Shown: piece after piece, positions 1-11,959 of the stretch
How positions within the stretch are numbered: position 1 is the stretch's first letter
Layout of the letters: each line of letters opens with the position of its first letter
From: Icerya purchasi
Lineage: Eukaryota; Arthropoda; Insecta; Hemiptera; Monophlebidae
Direction of reading: 5' to 3'
Length of the DNA: 64,000 bases
Assembly: GCA_039619475.1 (NCBI GenBank)
Contig: CM077115.1
Coordinates: 104,669,893-104,733,892, forward strand
The notes under the pieces: generated by a model
The model's database searches: none
The model's input: only the letters and a program-made list of their open reading frames with translations
Told to the model about the DNA's origin: nothing
Translations under genes and position numbers: made by a program

Positions 1-1018
1 GATAACATCCTTGCAACATTATTTTCATTGAAGAATTATAACGTCGGAATATGGAGATGTGATGTATGATTGTCTAATTAAAGTAAAACTGAATGATTGC
101 TATCACATCTTACTGAATGCACAAAATGTTTCATAAAATTTTTAAATTCTTCACCAGTTACTTATCCACTAGGGTGCAGTGTAAAAATAAAATACATGCC
201 TTTCTTGAACGATAGAGAGTTTCATTCAAAATAGGAAACAAAACTAACTCATAAACAACTGTCACATAGTATCCGACTGAAGTTTCGTTTTTTAGTTTCG
301 GTCCAAAATATAAGTTTCAGTTAAAACTATGGTTTCGGCCAAATATTAGTCGACTCATCGACTTCAACCGAAACTATGATTGTAATGCTTTATTTTACTA
401 GATTGTATGCTTTTTAAAGATGAGACACCATTTCATATTTTAATTCATTAGACAATGAACACTTTAATTAGGACAGATATGTTTACACAAAATAGTTTTT
501 CCTCAACGATATAGGCAAACACGATGTAATCCTTCGCTCGGTTTAGCATATCTTTTATACTCTACCATTCGTTTAAATTTCAAAAATTTCTTACAACAGA
601 AAAATGAAACATGTTTCCGGTAAAACAATGAAAAAAGAAGGATAATAACCTTCTTAGAATATTCGCTTTTAGATGTTTATGATATTTCATAAAAACTGAT
701 CTGCTTTTATAACAATAACAGGCAATAAATAGAAATTATTGCTATTTTTGAATTGTAATATTAGACTGTTTAATTATGATTATTAATTAGGTAAATTTTT
801 ATTTTTTTAAAAAAAAGATATCATATAATAAGCGTATCTAAATTTTATTTTAAAAAACTTTAATGTTTAAACTGTAATTAAAACAATTATAAAAAAAAAG
901 TTTCGGTTTCAGCTGGAAACACTACTGCGACACGTTGTGATACATGATCTGTACGAATAGTAATGTACAAAATTTATTATTCATTGAATAGACTGTAACA
1001 ACTTACCCCACTTTTCCA
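1..1018. other. AT-rich DNA without recognisable gene
   Basis: No open frame of note and no family I recognise. Repeated GTTTCGG-type words occur at about 280-375 and again near 900, partly in inverted orientation, which may be a remnant of an old transposon, but I could not define ends or a target duplication. Confidence 0.5.
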
Positions 1019-1044
1019 CATATATATATATATATATATATATA

Positions 1045-1463
1045 TTAATTACAACGTAATTCTTAGGTTACCCCACATTCGAAAAAATGTCCCAATTTTA
1101 TGTAACGCAGAATGTCCCAATTTTTTATGTAACGTTTGTTATATTTTATAGGATTTTTGTTATTGTTATTTAAAAAATGTCACAATTTTATGTAACGAAA
1201 TATGTAACGAAAAATGTAATGAAACAATATCTTAATTTTATATAATGAAAGTTAAATGTTAGGATAGGATTTTTGTGATTATGTTATTTTTTTTGTGTTG
1301 ATGCCAGTAAGAATTACGTTGTAAATTTTGATCATTTTATACAAAGTATAGAAGAGAAAGAGACAGAAATGAGCGCAAGAGGGTTCAAGGTGCACAGCCC
1401 CTTGCGAGGCCATAATGGCCGAGTTATATATATATATATATACACCCCCCCCCATATATATAT

Positions 1464-1514
<51 letters not shown>

Positions 1515-1735
1515 CGGACATTTTGGCCTCACAAGGGGATGTGCTCCTTGACCCTTTTAATTTACATTTCTGTTTCTTTCTCTTCTATGCTTTGTATAAA
1601 ATGATCAAAATTTACGACGTAATTCTAAATCGGTCCATATGAATATAATAACATAATTACAAAAATCCTATAAAATATAATAAACGTTACATAAAATTGA
1701 GACATTTTTTCTAATGAGAATTACGTTGTAATTAA
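1045..1735. mobile_element. Palindromic MITE with TA-repeat core
   Basis: The two ends are inverted copies: TTAATTACAACGTAATTCT at 1045-1063 and its complement at 1717-1735, each bordered by TA, which would fit a TA target duplication of a Tc1/mariner-like element. Inside, the arms carry a second inverted block (about 1309-1425 and 1511-1626) with the words TTTTGATCATTTTATACAAAG and CCCTTGCGAGGCC. The arms meet at a (TA)n/(CA)n core (1426-1510). The left arm is longer than the right by about 150 bases because of internal reiteration of an ATGTCCCAATTTTATGTAACG segment. There is no transposase, so it would be non-autonomous. Short open frames across it are only TA-repeat translations. A second, half copy lies at 9742-10133. 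Confidence 0.7.
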
Positions 1736-1799
1736 TAATTCCCATATTCTTGATAAGGTATCATGGATTGTGAAGTTAAGGTTCATAATGTACTAAGCT

Positions 1800-1985
1800 T
1801 AACGGCACTAATGAGAGAACAGGGGCCAAGTCCTTTCTCTCGGCCGCCTTACTTTTTCAGATTTCTCTGGTACCCAATTATTTCATGCTAGGTAAAGCTG
1901 GGAACGACTTGGAACTGAAACGAGACCAAGTCTCGAACTCGTGACCTCTGATTTGGTAGCCAAGCACTTTAACTTCTATGTAAAC
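1800..1985 (-). mobile_element. tRNA-derived SINE, minus strand
   Basis: Read on the minus strand, the 1910-1980 part has a tRNA-like head: an A-box-like block (agttaaagtgcttggcta) followed about 30 bases later by a B-box-like GAGTTCGAGAC. The body behind it (about 1800-1910) has no coding sequence. The tRNA head does not fold into an obvious functional tRNA, so a SINE is preferred to a tRNA gene. The ends are approximate and no target duplication was found. Confidence 0.5.
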
Positions 1986-1989
1986 ATTG

Positions 1990-3655
1990 GTTTAATTGTG
2001 GGAAGTTAGTTTGTACAATGAACGTGTATCGAGAAAATGTGGAAAATACAGTTGTTCAGTGGAGGAAGAGTGCGTGAAAAATTCTTCCGGATTACAAGAA
2101 AAAGATTGGATGATTTGATATATTCGTGAAAGATGCGTCACAAAGAATCGCTAAAAGCGGGGAATACGAGTATATATTTATCTTACAGTTAGTAGTGTGT
2201 TACGTAACGTATTGCGTTACAGGAGGCAGAGTGTATCTTGTGTTATGTTCGACGAACAAAATCGCGATTTTTTCCAGAATATTTCGATAATTTCTTTATA
2301 ACATGAAATAGGGGTCACGCGATTATTCGGGAAGACCTCTCCGTGCATTTTATATAGGAAGAACAACGTTAAGGGGAACATTAATTAAGATTTTTGTAAG
2401 GGAGATGAAAATAATCTCTCAAAATCGGTTAATAATTTTAGCTCGATGATTTTACACAAAGGATCATATTAAAGTTAAAATTTTAATTTTTTGAATTGAT
2501 TTTCGATTTCTAATAACTTCCTTCAGTTTCCCTTCGAAATAAGTGTATTTTTTTTTGTGCCGCTAAAACGATTTTTTCTCTCTACACATAGTTATAATAA
2601 TATTGTAGAGAATTCATTTTGCTAAATTTGTAGTTTCATCATCCGAAATGTAATAGAGGGGATTGTAAAAAAGGAAGTTTTCCCAGTTTTTTTCCGTTTA
2701 TTTGAACCGAATTGAAAAGGAATAAAAGAAGAAATGTACGTAATTAATTCAGCTTTTGTATTAGTTTTCGAAATTACCGTAGAAGAAGTTTTTTAACCGA
2801 ATTAATTAAAGCGGTTGAATCTTAATCGAAAAGACAATAATGGCTAAAGTATTCTTCGGCTTCTAATTTTTGCTAAAAGAAAGCTGCTGGAGCAGCTCTT
2901 GACACGTGTTTATCAGCGACGACCTAAAAAAATGTTTTAATTTGTGTTTTCTTTTGTTGTTGTCATTTATTTTTTTATTTTTTTTCACGGCGCAGACCTC
3001 CCATTGCTATAGAAAAGAGGACAAAAGACTTCTCTGAGTTCTTTTTAATCTTTCGTAGCCTAATTTTTTTGTATCGCGTCAACAACGATACCAACAATTC
3101 TGCGATAACGAATAGATCGGTTTTAATAGCTTCGACACAGTTCGAAACACTGAAAGCAAATTGCTACCGTAGCGCGAATGGTTGTGCAGTTAGTTCAGGT
3201 AAGACCTGATATCCCGATTCTGCAAGTTAAGAATATAGAGATAAATTCTTCTCGTGTGCTGAATTATGTCCGTACACATTGATTAGTCAGAAATATTAAA
3301 ATTATCATCATATTACACCGGTGCATTCTAATCGACGTACTATTCAAAATTTTCGTATAAATAGAATGAATTTCACTACAAATCAATATTATACATGTAT
3401 GTTTATTTTCAGTTTGGTATTATCGCCGCAAATAAGCTTATTATTTATAATCACTTTTTAATAAATCCTAAATATAAGTGTGAACATTAAAACCCAAACA
3501 CTATTTGGTTCCATTTAAGAATTTCTCGGTTATTAGAATTTTCTAAAAGATAAGACCTGAGATCAACCGGTATGCTCTGAAAAACCTCTAATACGTGAAT
3601 TCTGTCGAAGTCGTTCAGCCGTTTTCCAGAAACCAGTTAAATAAGATGTGTCCGA
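1990..3655. other. Intergenic DNA, no gene seen
   Basis: AT-rich sequence without significant open frames. A segment near 3595-3640 contains a TCGTTCAGCCGTTTTC word of a kind often seen in insect interspersed repeats, but I could not delimit an element. Confidence 0.5.
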
Positions 3656-3664
3656 GTGAGCATT

Positions 3665-3715
3665 CATATATATATATATATACATATATATATACATACA
3701 TATATATATATATAT
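3665..3715. repeat. (TA)n/(CATA)n microsatellite
   Basis: Alternating TA with CATA interruptions over about 50 bases. Confidence 0.9.
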
Positions 3716-3959
3716 GCACATTCTCAATTATTGTTAAGGTATATGTGCATATACCGATATTTCTTATAAGATAAATAGAAATGATATTGCACGAATGAAA
3801 GCGAGTTACATTTAAAAAAACTTTATTAAAGCAAAACGATCGAAATTTGGATTCATATGCAAATAAGTTAATGATGTTCTTACTCAGGTAGTGGAAAAAA
3901 GTGATTTACTTTAATAGTTGTAGTGTGTGCTTATGATCTCGGATTCTAAAATTGCTTTA

Positions 3960-4728
3960 TAGGTTATGACATCTCTGCCTACTTCCTCTTCTGATTATAT
4001 AATACTTCTCATGCGCTCTCTCATCTATGCTCTTTTCCTTCTCTTTTTACTTTATTGAGATCGATCTTCTGTGGGTTCCTGATTATTTAGGCATTGAGGC
4101 TAATGAGATAGTGGATTCCTTAGCCCGTCTTTCCATTTCCAGTGGCGGATGTTTGGTTACAATTTCGGCTCATAATATTGTTAAGATTTCCTTAAACGAC
4201 TTATTCTAGACTGTGGTTCAACCCTTATTCTTCTTCATTTTCTAATTCTGGTCCCTTTTATCTCTCTATATTCAATTTCCTCCTTGTCTATGATTTCCTA
4301 GATATTTGCTCTCTTAAACGCTCTACAAAATCGGCTATTTGTCGCTTTTGTTTTAATTACAGTTTTCCTCCCGCATAATTTTCTCAGTTTTCATCTGCGT
4401 CTACTCCGTTTTGTCCCGTTCATCGCGCTCCTATTTACTTTCGTCGCGACTTTGATATCATGTTTTATTTGAATGTTCGATTTTTTCTACTGAACCATCG
4501 TATTTTCTTTACTAAAATTCGGTATTATCTCTACTCCCTTCAGAGCGGTACTTCTCACATGCTCTAATTTCCTTCTACTTCAGTTATTCTCGTCCTTGAA
4601 TTATTTTTATTGCATGTATCTTTAAATGTTTAAAAAGAAGAATTTTCTTTTCTTCTTCTTCCTATTTCGAAGAGTCTAATATATCTTCGTTGACAAACCC
4701 ATAGAAAAAAAAAAAAAAAAAAAAAAGA
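3960..4728 (+). mobile_element. I-like LINE fragment: RNase H plus 3' end
   Basis: This is a 5'-truncated, decayed copy of the dominant LINE family of the window. A 60-codon open stretch (4027-4209) encodes the C-terminal RNase H block WVPDYLGIEANEIVDSLAR, matching the W-V-P-x-H-x-G-I-x-x-N-E-x-A-D-x-L-A signature with D for A and Y for H. Further on, in another frame, CPVH followed by RDFDIMFYLNV (about 4410-4480) is a damaged version of the CPxH...CDxNHxxFEC zinc motif. The copy ends with a damaged form of the family 3' motif (GTTGACAAACCCATAG at about 4689-4704) and a 22-base poly(A). Known I and Jockey superfamily elements carry RNase H after the reverse transcriptase; the assignment to a clade is inference. 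Confidence 0.7.
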
Positions 4729-4739
4729 AAAATTGCTAG

Positions 4740-5950
4740 CGAGAAACTACATTGTATCAGTTTTCATCATACTGCGCTCGAGTTGTTAAACAAATAACCG
4801 AAAAGCAAAACCGTTTAATTAAAAGAGTGTTCGTGAAAAATGAATTTATTTTTGGAAGGGGGTATTAGAGGAATAAAATGACTGTTTATAAAAAAAAATC
4901 CTTTAGGTTCTTACTAAAAGTTAGCGTTAAAAAGTTACGGAAATATTTATAGTAAATCAATGGTGCGATGATAGCTGTGCTCGTATAGGAGAGGAACTTG
5001 AATTGCAAACCTATCTGAAGCATTTGGTTTTCGTCGTGAAATCGGCTGCGACACGATACGGCGGAATTAACGTAGTTCGGAAAGCACTGTTGCAAGTGAA
5101 ACCGATATTGGTCTCCTTTTACGTATGCGTGTTTTTTTTCGTTTTTTTAAATTACGAAAGGATACCCTTTCACCTAAATTACACTTACCACGTTAATTAG
5201 TTGTACGAAAGCTAGTCCGAAGTTGACGTCTACTTTTTGAGTCATGTTTTGAACCGGCCTGATTAGTTTATTGTATCCTCGAAATAAATCGCGAACTAAC
5301 CTTTCTTCGTCATCCGAACCGTGACCTAAAAAAAAGAAAAGAGGAAAATACGATTTATAACATTAATAGAGGCGGTATATTCATTTCAAATGATGTTTAA
5401 TAATAGCTTAAAAAAACAATAAAAAAAACGCCTCAATACTTTTTTTGGTTTTCGAAGTGGCGGAACTTTTCACGAAGCCGATGTGAAAATGCATGTCAGA
5501 GCTGAAAATGAAAAGCTATCGCGTAGAACCTTTTTTGAAGTTATTATTATTTTAGCCGTATGTTAATTACCGGAATAGGAAAAATTATGGCAATTACTCG
5601 AATACGTTTAGAGATGGACATTCATAATTTTTAACCCATCTGTTATGTAAATTAATAAACGCTATAAACAGCGAACCGATTAAGAAGAAAAAGCTTCCGC
5701 CCCCCATTAATTATAAAAACTGTCAAAAATTAATTTAACGAGTTGAACGGTGCAAGAGCTAGTCAGAAAAAAAAAAATCAAATATTTGATTAAACAGTGT
5801 CCTTGTAAATAACAAATATTAAAATGTAGCCAGAAATGCACTTAATTCTGGAAAAGTTTTCCGAATTATCCCCTTATCAGTTAATTGGCGGATGATGGGG
5901 AAATGCCGAAAATCTGTTTGAAGAATTTATTTCGTACGGTAGTTGTTTAT
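4740..5950. other. Intergenic DNA, no gene seen
   Basis: Two small overlapping open frames on opposite strands at about 4886-5200 have no recognisable motif and probably arise by chance. Nothing else is supported. Confidence 0.5.
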
Positions 5951-5964
5951 TATCTCTATATTGT

Positions 5965-6060
5965 AGCGTGGTAGTCTAATAGTTAAGGTGTCGGCTAACA
6001 AAATCGAAGTACCATGAGTTTTTGGGTTCCGGATCCAAGACGCTGTCCACAGTAAGATAT
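5965..6060 (+). mobile_element. tRNA-derived SINE head
   Basis: The stretch starting GCGTGGTAGTCTAATAGTTA has an A-box-like element (TAGTCTAATAGTTAAGG), and GGGTTCCGGATCC about 50 bases later resembles a B box. This spacing is that of a tRNA-type RNA polymerase III promoter. It lacks a good acceptor stem and CCA end, so a SINE relic is more likely than a tRNA gene. The 3' boundary is unclear. Confidence 0.45.
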
Positions 6061-6374
6061 ACACCTAATATATGAAACCGAATATTGCTCATAATACCGG
6101 AGAAGTCATCTTCTGGGGAAAAGCAAAGTCGGAACATCCTAAAAGAAGAAAGGAACTGGCCCCCAATATTCTCTTTAAATCTCTATTGCAGACTCTTAGG
6201 TTTATGAAGAGCTTAATTTCACAATCCATAAAAACTTATCGAGGATACCGAATAAAATACAGTTTAGCGTTTGTTTATTATTTATTTCGAATGTTTTTGT
6301 TTCCGGAAGTTTTGTGCACGGTGTTTATCAATTTATTAATTATTAATAAGCGAGATGTGCGGAAATTTAATATT

Positions 6375-6377
<3 letters not shown>

Positions 6378-6445
<68 letters not shown>

Positions 6446-6471
6446 GTGTGTGTGTGTGTGAGGGGGGGGGG
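6378..6471. repeat. (TA)n-(TG)n-(G)n compound microsatellite
   Basis: About 60 bases of TA, then about 16 of TG, then a 10-base G run. The two open frames that cross it from opposite strands are largely repeat translations. Confidence 0.95.
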
Positions 6472-6479
6472 CATTTTTT

Positions 6480-7107
6480 TCCAGTCTCTTATAATAGTAT
6501 TTAGTAGACACGGTGGTTCTTAATTTCACTTTAAAATAGTTTGACTTTTTAGTACTAAATATCATTTTTAGCAACCGGCTTCCAGTACTTTTTTGCCTTC
6601 GATTGTCTTGGCAGCTATCCGCCGTGTTCCGATTTATTCCTATTGATAACCAGTGTTTTCTGCAGTCTCTTCGCGACAATATGTACCAAATGATCTTTAT
6701 GATGAGCTCCCATGGGGGAGCAAGTAAAATTATTTATAAGTAATATTGATCATTTTCGATTTGCAGATAAAGAATCTAATTTTTTGAAATCATTTTATGC
6801 CGTTTCACGCTTTTGACCTTCAAGTTCCTCAAGAAAAGAAAAATAAAAAAAAAAGAATTAGTAACTCTCCTGCATTTTTATGAGTTGCTAGATCTGTCAC
6901 TGTACACAATTAACTAATCAGCCGCGGGGCTCGGGCAACCATTTTCCGAAGTGCTGCCGGCAAAGAAAACACAGTTTCCTATTTTTAACACGATTGAATT
7001 ATTGTGCAAGAGTTTAAATATTGGGTCATCTAAATCGATTCAGTTTTCTCCAACTTACCGCTAATTTGAACTTATTTCAAAAACTATCTAAACTCGTGTG
7101 TAAATAT
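6480..7107. other. Intergenic DNA, no gene seen
   Basis: No coding or repeat structure recognised between the microsatellite and the minisatellite. Confidence 0.5.
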
Positions 7108-8083
7108 AATCGTATTTTATTTGAATCGTATTTTATTTGAATCGTATTTTATTTGAATCGTATTTTATTTGAATCGTATTTTATTTGAATCGTATTTTAT
7201 TTGAATCGTATTTTATTTGAATCGTATTTTATTTGAATCGTATTTTATTTGAATCGTATTTTATTTGAATCGTATTTTATTTGAATCGTATTTTATTTGA
7301 ATCGTATTTTATTTGAATCGTATTTTATTTGAATCGTATTTTATTTGAATCGTATTTTATTTGAATCGTATTTTATTTGAATCGTATTTTATTTGAATCG
7401 TATTTTATTTGAATCGTATTTTATTTGAATCGTATTTTATTTGAATCGTATTTTATTTGAATCGTATTTTATTTGAATCGTATTTTATTTGAATCGTATT
7501 TTATTTGAATCGTATTTTATTTGAATCGTATTTTATTTGAATCGTATTTTATTTGAATCGTATTTTATTTGAATCGTATTTTATTTGAATCGTATTTTAT
7601 TTGAATCGTATTTTATTTGAATCGTATTTTATTTGAATCGTATTTTATTTGAATCGTATTTTATTTGAATCGTATTTTATTTGAATCGTATTTTATTTGA
7701 ATCGTATTTTATTTGAATCGTATTTTATTTGAATCGTATTTTATTTGAATCGTATTTTATTTGAATCCTATTTTATTTGAATCCTATTTTATTTGAATCA
7801 TATTTTATTTGAATCATATTTTATTTGAATCATATTTTATTTGAATCATATTTTATTTGAATCCTATTTTATTTGAATCCTATTTTATTTGAATCCTATT
7901 TTATTTGAATCCTATTTTATTTGAATCCTATTTTATTTGAATCCTATTTTATTTGAATCCTATTTTATTTGAATCCTATTTTATTTGAATCGTATTTTAT
8001 TTGAATCGTATTTTATTTAAATCGTATTTTATTTGAATCGTATTTTATTTAAATCGTATTTTATTTGAATCGTATTTCATTTT
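7108..8083. repeat. 16-bp minisatellite, 61 units
   Basis: The unit is AATCGTATTTTATTTG. Counting by register gives exactly 61 units over 976 bases: 41 apparently identical units, then 2 with AATCC, 4 with AATCA, 8 with AATCC, and 6 with AATCG, two of which begin AAATCG in place of GAATCG; the last unit ends in CATTT. The array is remarkably homogeneous, and the variants sit in blocks, not scattered. Since 16 is not a multiple of 3 it has no coding sense. Confidence 0.97.
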
Positions 8084-9200
8084 CGTGATTATGACGGTAG
8101 ATGAAAATATAGCGGGCTTGTACGTAAGAGCGAGAACTACCTCGCCCCTTGCGTGGCCAAACATATTCGCGACGGCCGTTTTGTTTTCTATCCGGTCACT
8201 GTTGAAATGAAAAACAACTCCAATGCTCCGTTCTGACTTTTCATAGTGGCACTGGTGCGACAGGGGCTAATCGCGGCCAGCGGAATAATTCACATACGGT
8301 GTGCAATTTAGAATTCAAATTTGTTACAAAAACATTCGCATTGTGCTATACAACACGTGTTACCGGTTGCTGAGGAGGAGCTGGGGCACACTGTTTGCAA
8401 ATTTGAATTTCATATAAACTCGACATTAATAACGCCGAATGCCCCGTTATGAACATTTTTGCTTCTGTGTACCGATTGGGGTGGTGGTGGGGTGGCATCT
8501 ATTCATTTAGAATCGAGTGGGGTATTAGGAGACGGATGTGTTCAGCCAGATCAGGGAAACTAGTGTTTATCATAATGTTCAATGGGACCGAACTCCAGTA
8601 ACGCCCGACATTTTCATTTCATAGCGTTCTCATAACGCAATGGTTTTGCCGTGAAGAAGAAAGTTGCCTTTAGCACTGCCGGACGGAAGATTTACACCGG
8701 GATCGCGTGCCACCTTTAAAAAATAAGTGGACGAATTTTATAAAATCGGTGTGAAGTAATTACGAATGAATAATAGCCGCTCCCTTAAGAGTGATTTCCA
8801 AATTTACCACCACTTATTGCCTCCGATGTAAGATTGTGTTTAATGTAGCATGTATGTAGCGAATGTTCCTGGTGCGATGTTTAGAAATCGCATGAAAATT
8901 AAAACTCGCTAATTCCGAAAAACACTCTTTGAAGACAATGTATAACTCTAGCATAGCCGATTACTCTGGACGCCGAAAATACTGAAAAAAACCCATCAAG
9001 ATTATGTCGCGTGCAATTTAAAAGTACACCTAAAAAAAATCACTCTTAAAAATTCGCAACTTCCCATCTACGAGCAACGCAAAATCCGAAAAGGTGTAAC
9101 GAAAATCGAAAAAATGTTTACAACACAAAAACATAGCTTTATTACATAATAGCTTTATACATAAGCCTTCGTCAATATATACTGTGTAACGGAGTTCCTA
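8084..9200. other. Intergenic DNA, somewhat GC-richer
   Basis: Base composition from about 8090 to 8720 is visibly less AT-rich than its surroundings. A 13-base inverted pair (GAATTCAAATTTG near 8312 and CAAATTTGAATTT near 8397) brackets about 70 bases. No open reading frame or known family was recognised. Confidence 0.4.
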
Positions 9201-9459
9201 TATAGAGCCCAACGGCTCAATAAGTGTGTTTAGATTAGATGTCAATGTACACGATTTTTACAATTAAATGTCATATAGGTAATTATGTATATCCGTATCT
9301 GTTTAATTTCTCAAGAAAGCACTGTAAACATGGGCTAAATAAAACATTAACATAAAATAAATCTCTGGGCTCACAATACAAAAACTTATTAATTTTGCAT
9401 AACACATATTTAGCACATGTACTTTTAATTATACAACCGTTAGTCGCGCAACCATGCGC

Positions 9460-9560
9460 ATAAACACGGCATAAACCTAATAAACTGTAATAAATTGTAA
9501 TAATTTTGTAAATTTTAGAAATTGTAAATAAATAAATTGAATTGAATTTACGATATCCAA
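9460..9560 (+). mobile_element. Possible LINE 3' terminus with AATTG tail
   Basis: The stretch ending AAATAAATAAATTGAATTGAATTT resembles the short-repeat 3' tails of some insect LINEs. No coding part is recognisable upstream, and the 103-codon open frame on the other strand (9283-9594) has no motif. Weak call. Confidence 0.25.
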
Positions 9561-9704
9561 TTAATTTCCTTTCCCCGCATTCGGCCAAAAACAATAAAAA
9601 AAAAAAAATGTATGTTTTCGTAAGTGATAGTTCGATTATCGAACTTTAAAAAAAAACAAAGCACGTCTTAAATTTGTACGTAAAAGGAAACTTTGAAAAA
9701 AGAA

Positions 9705-9741
<37 letters not shown>

Positions 9742-10133
9742 AACTCGGCTATTTTGGCCTCGCAAGGGGCTGTGCCCCTTGACCCCTCTTGCTTTCATTT
9801 CTGTCTCCATCTCTTCTATACTTTGTATAAAATGATCAAAATTCACAACGTAATTCTTACCGGCATCAAAACAAAAAAAATAATAACATAACCACAAAAA
9901 TCTTATTCTAACATTTAACTTCCATTGTATAAAATTAAGACATTTTTTCGTTACATTTTTCGTTACATATTTCATTACATAAAATAGTGACATTTTTTAA
10001 ATAACAATAACAAAAATACTATACAATATAACAAATTTTACATAAAATTGGGACATTTTTTTGCGACATTTTGCGTTACATAAAATTGGACAATTTTTTC
10101 GAATGGGGAGTAGCCTAAGAATTACGTTGTAAT
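9742..10133. mobile_element. Half copy of the palindromic MITE
   Basis: From AACTCGGCTATTTTGGCCTC through TTTTGATCATTTT-type and TTACATAAAATTGGGACA words to CCTAAGAATTACGTTGTAAT, this segment matches one arm of the 1045-1735 element. It lies directly after a (TA)n run (9713-9741), the same position as the TA core of the complete copy, but the second arm is absent. The 115-codon minus-strand open frame covering it is a by-product of the repeat. Confidence 0.65.
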
Positions 10134-10295
10134 AAGTACAGTTGTAGCTTATACTATTGGGAACAATCCTTAAAAATTTTTAATTTTTTGAATTCATTAC
10201 TTCCTTATATATTCAGAAAATTTTATATATTTAGAAGATATTCAGGGGGCGGGAAAAAATAAGTTCCAAAATCACGTAAATAAGGACCATCCTAA

Positions 10296-10305
10296 TATAT
10301 ACATA

Positions 10306-10362
<57 letters not shown>

Positions 10363-10363
10363 G
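10296..10363. repeat. (TA)n microsatellite with CATA interruptions
   Basis: Roughly 65 bases of alternating TA. Confidence 0.9.
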
Positions 10364-11950
10364 TAGGCTCTATGTACGATTGAATTTCGATCCCCAGAAT
10401 TCTGTTGGAAAAATTAGATTTTTTCCCAATGTGTTGTAATTTCGATGGAACGTTTGCTATTTGGAGGGCGGAGCCGTATTCCTTATCCGTCTTACAATGG
10501 TAAATCTCATTAATCCGGTTATTTAAATTACTGCTCCATTTATACGATAAAAAGATGTTACGAAATTGTAATTTTACAAAGGCTTAATTCCGTTCCCCGA
10601 ATTGTTTGAGTGTTTTAAAAATATTTATCCTCGTTTTGAAAGTGAAACCGTCAACGCTGCTAATTGCTTAATATTAATAATAACACGTAACTAATTTTTC
10701 TTTTTTTTGGTGGAGGCCCCGTCAACTATGGACATTAATCCAACGCGCAAGTGAGATTTTCGAAAGTGTCAATGTGCGGTCGCGGGATATTCTAGCGGAA
10801 CCAAACACAATTAACTAAGCAACTACGCCACGTATGTTGGCTAAAATTACCATTTTAAAAAATGTTAGCGGCTACTGTGTCAATCAGTAAACTACATGTT
10901 CATTCTCAATTATATAATTCTTCTGAAGCTAAAGAGCTTGATTAAAGATATAAAAACTGAAAATTGCCATGTAAACTTATTGGAAGTTGAGCTAACCGGA
11001 CAAATCGCAAAAGCTACAGTCAATTTTTGTTCCCCGAAAAGTAAATGAACATACATACGTCATAGTTTGTAATATTTATTTTGTAGCCAAAAATGAGATT
11101 GAGAATGTTTAAACAATTTTACATTTCTAAAATTAGCATATTCCGAAATATTCTTAAACCGTTACACAAAGAAAAAATTTTTTTTCGTTAACGGATTAAA
11201 TAAAAGTTTTTTAAAAATACGATATGTTTAATAATCTTAAAAGAGGTATTTTTTATGGTTAGAAATATAGTATAATGGAGCGCCTTCGGTTTTCTGGAAG
11301 CGTATACACCGCGTGTGTCGAACGTACAGTGATTATTCGAGTATTTTATGCCTGTAAAAGTCTGGTGAGTAAATTTCGGTACATTGGTGGACCTTTCTTT
11401 AGCCCACCGTTCAGGTAAAATAATTCTGGTGTGTTTCGCGGGTTTTTTTCCGATTTTTAATCGTTCTTCACGTACGAAAGAGATTACGTCATATCGCTTT
11501 CTGATGCCATACTAGTACTGCTACTCTCTTCAATTGATCTTCGTCAGAACCGGCTGTAGTAATCCAGGAAGGTCAAAGTCACCATCAGCTGGTGGTCCAA
11601 AGTTGCTTTATTCTTTTTTTAAAGTTGTAATTTCAAGATTATCCGGGCATAGTTTATGCGACATTCTTCATCTCGCCACGTGCAGAACGGAAACTATCCC
11701 TTATTATTTTTTGATGCATCGCCGATTATACGATAATGAAATTTTCCCCGTTTATTTGTCTTTTCAGTTTTCATATAGTTTGGTTTATTTGTTTTGTTCT
11801 TTTTGACTGTACGACTTTTTTATAACGTCGTATTTGCATTAAGGTGCTTAAGGCTTTTCGCGTTTGCGTAAAACTGATAAGCTTGATCACGCATCAAAAA
11901 TATCACTGTAAATGAAAAGAAACAAAAAAAAAAAAGGAATGAAGGGGTCT
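10364..11950. other. Intergenic DNA, no gene seen
   Basis: On the minus strand a T-rich block at about 10700-10745 reads as a possible damaged LINE 3' tail (TTAATGTCCATAGTTGACGGGGCC then A-run), resembling the 3' motif of the dominant LINE family, but no coding sequence precedes it. A 90-codon plus-strand frame at 11534-11806 has no recognisable domain. Confidence 0.4.
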
Positions 11951-11959
11951 AGAAGGGTG

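Noticed and set aside
280..925. Possible transposon with GTTTCGG-containing inverted ends
   Set aside because: The repeated words are short and in mixed orientation, and no matching termini or target duplication could be found.
1279..1642. Several tyrosine/isoleucine-rich open frames on both strands
   Set aside because: They are translations of the TA repeat and the palindromic arms of the MITE.
3960..4735. Target duplication AAATTGCT around the 4-kb LINE fragment
   Set aside because: Only about six informative bases outside the poly(A); could be chance.
7108..8083. A CRISPR-like regular array
   Set aside because: Units are contiguous 16-mers with no unique spacers, and the surroundings are eukaryotic.
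8312..8410. Inverted pair GAATTCAAATTTG / CAAATTTGAATTT as a MITE
   Set aside because: Only 13 AT-rich bases, no target duplication and no second copy seen.
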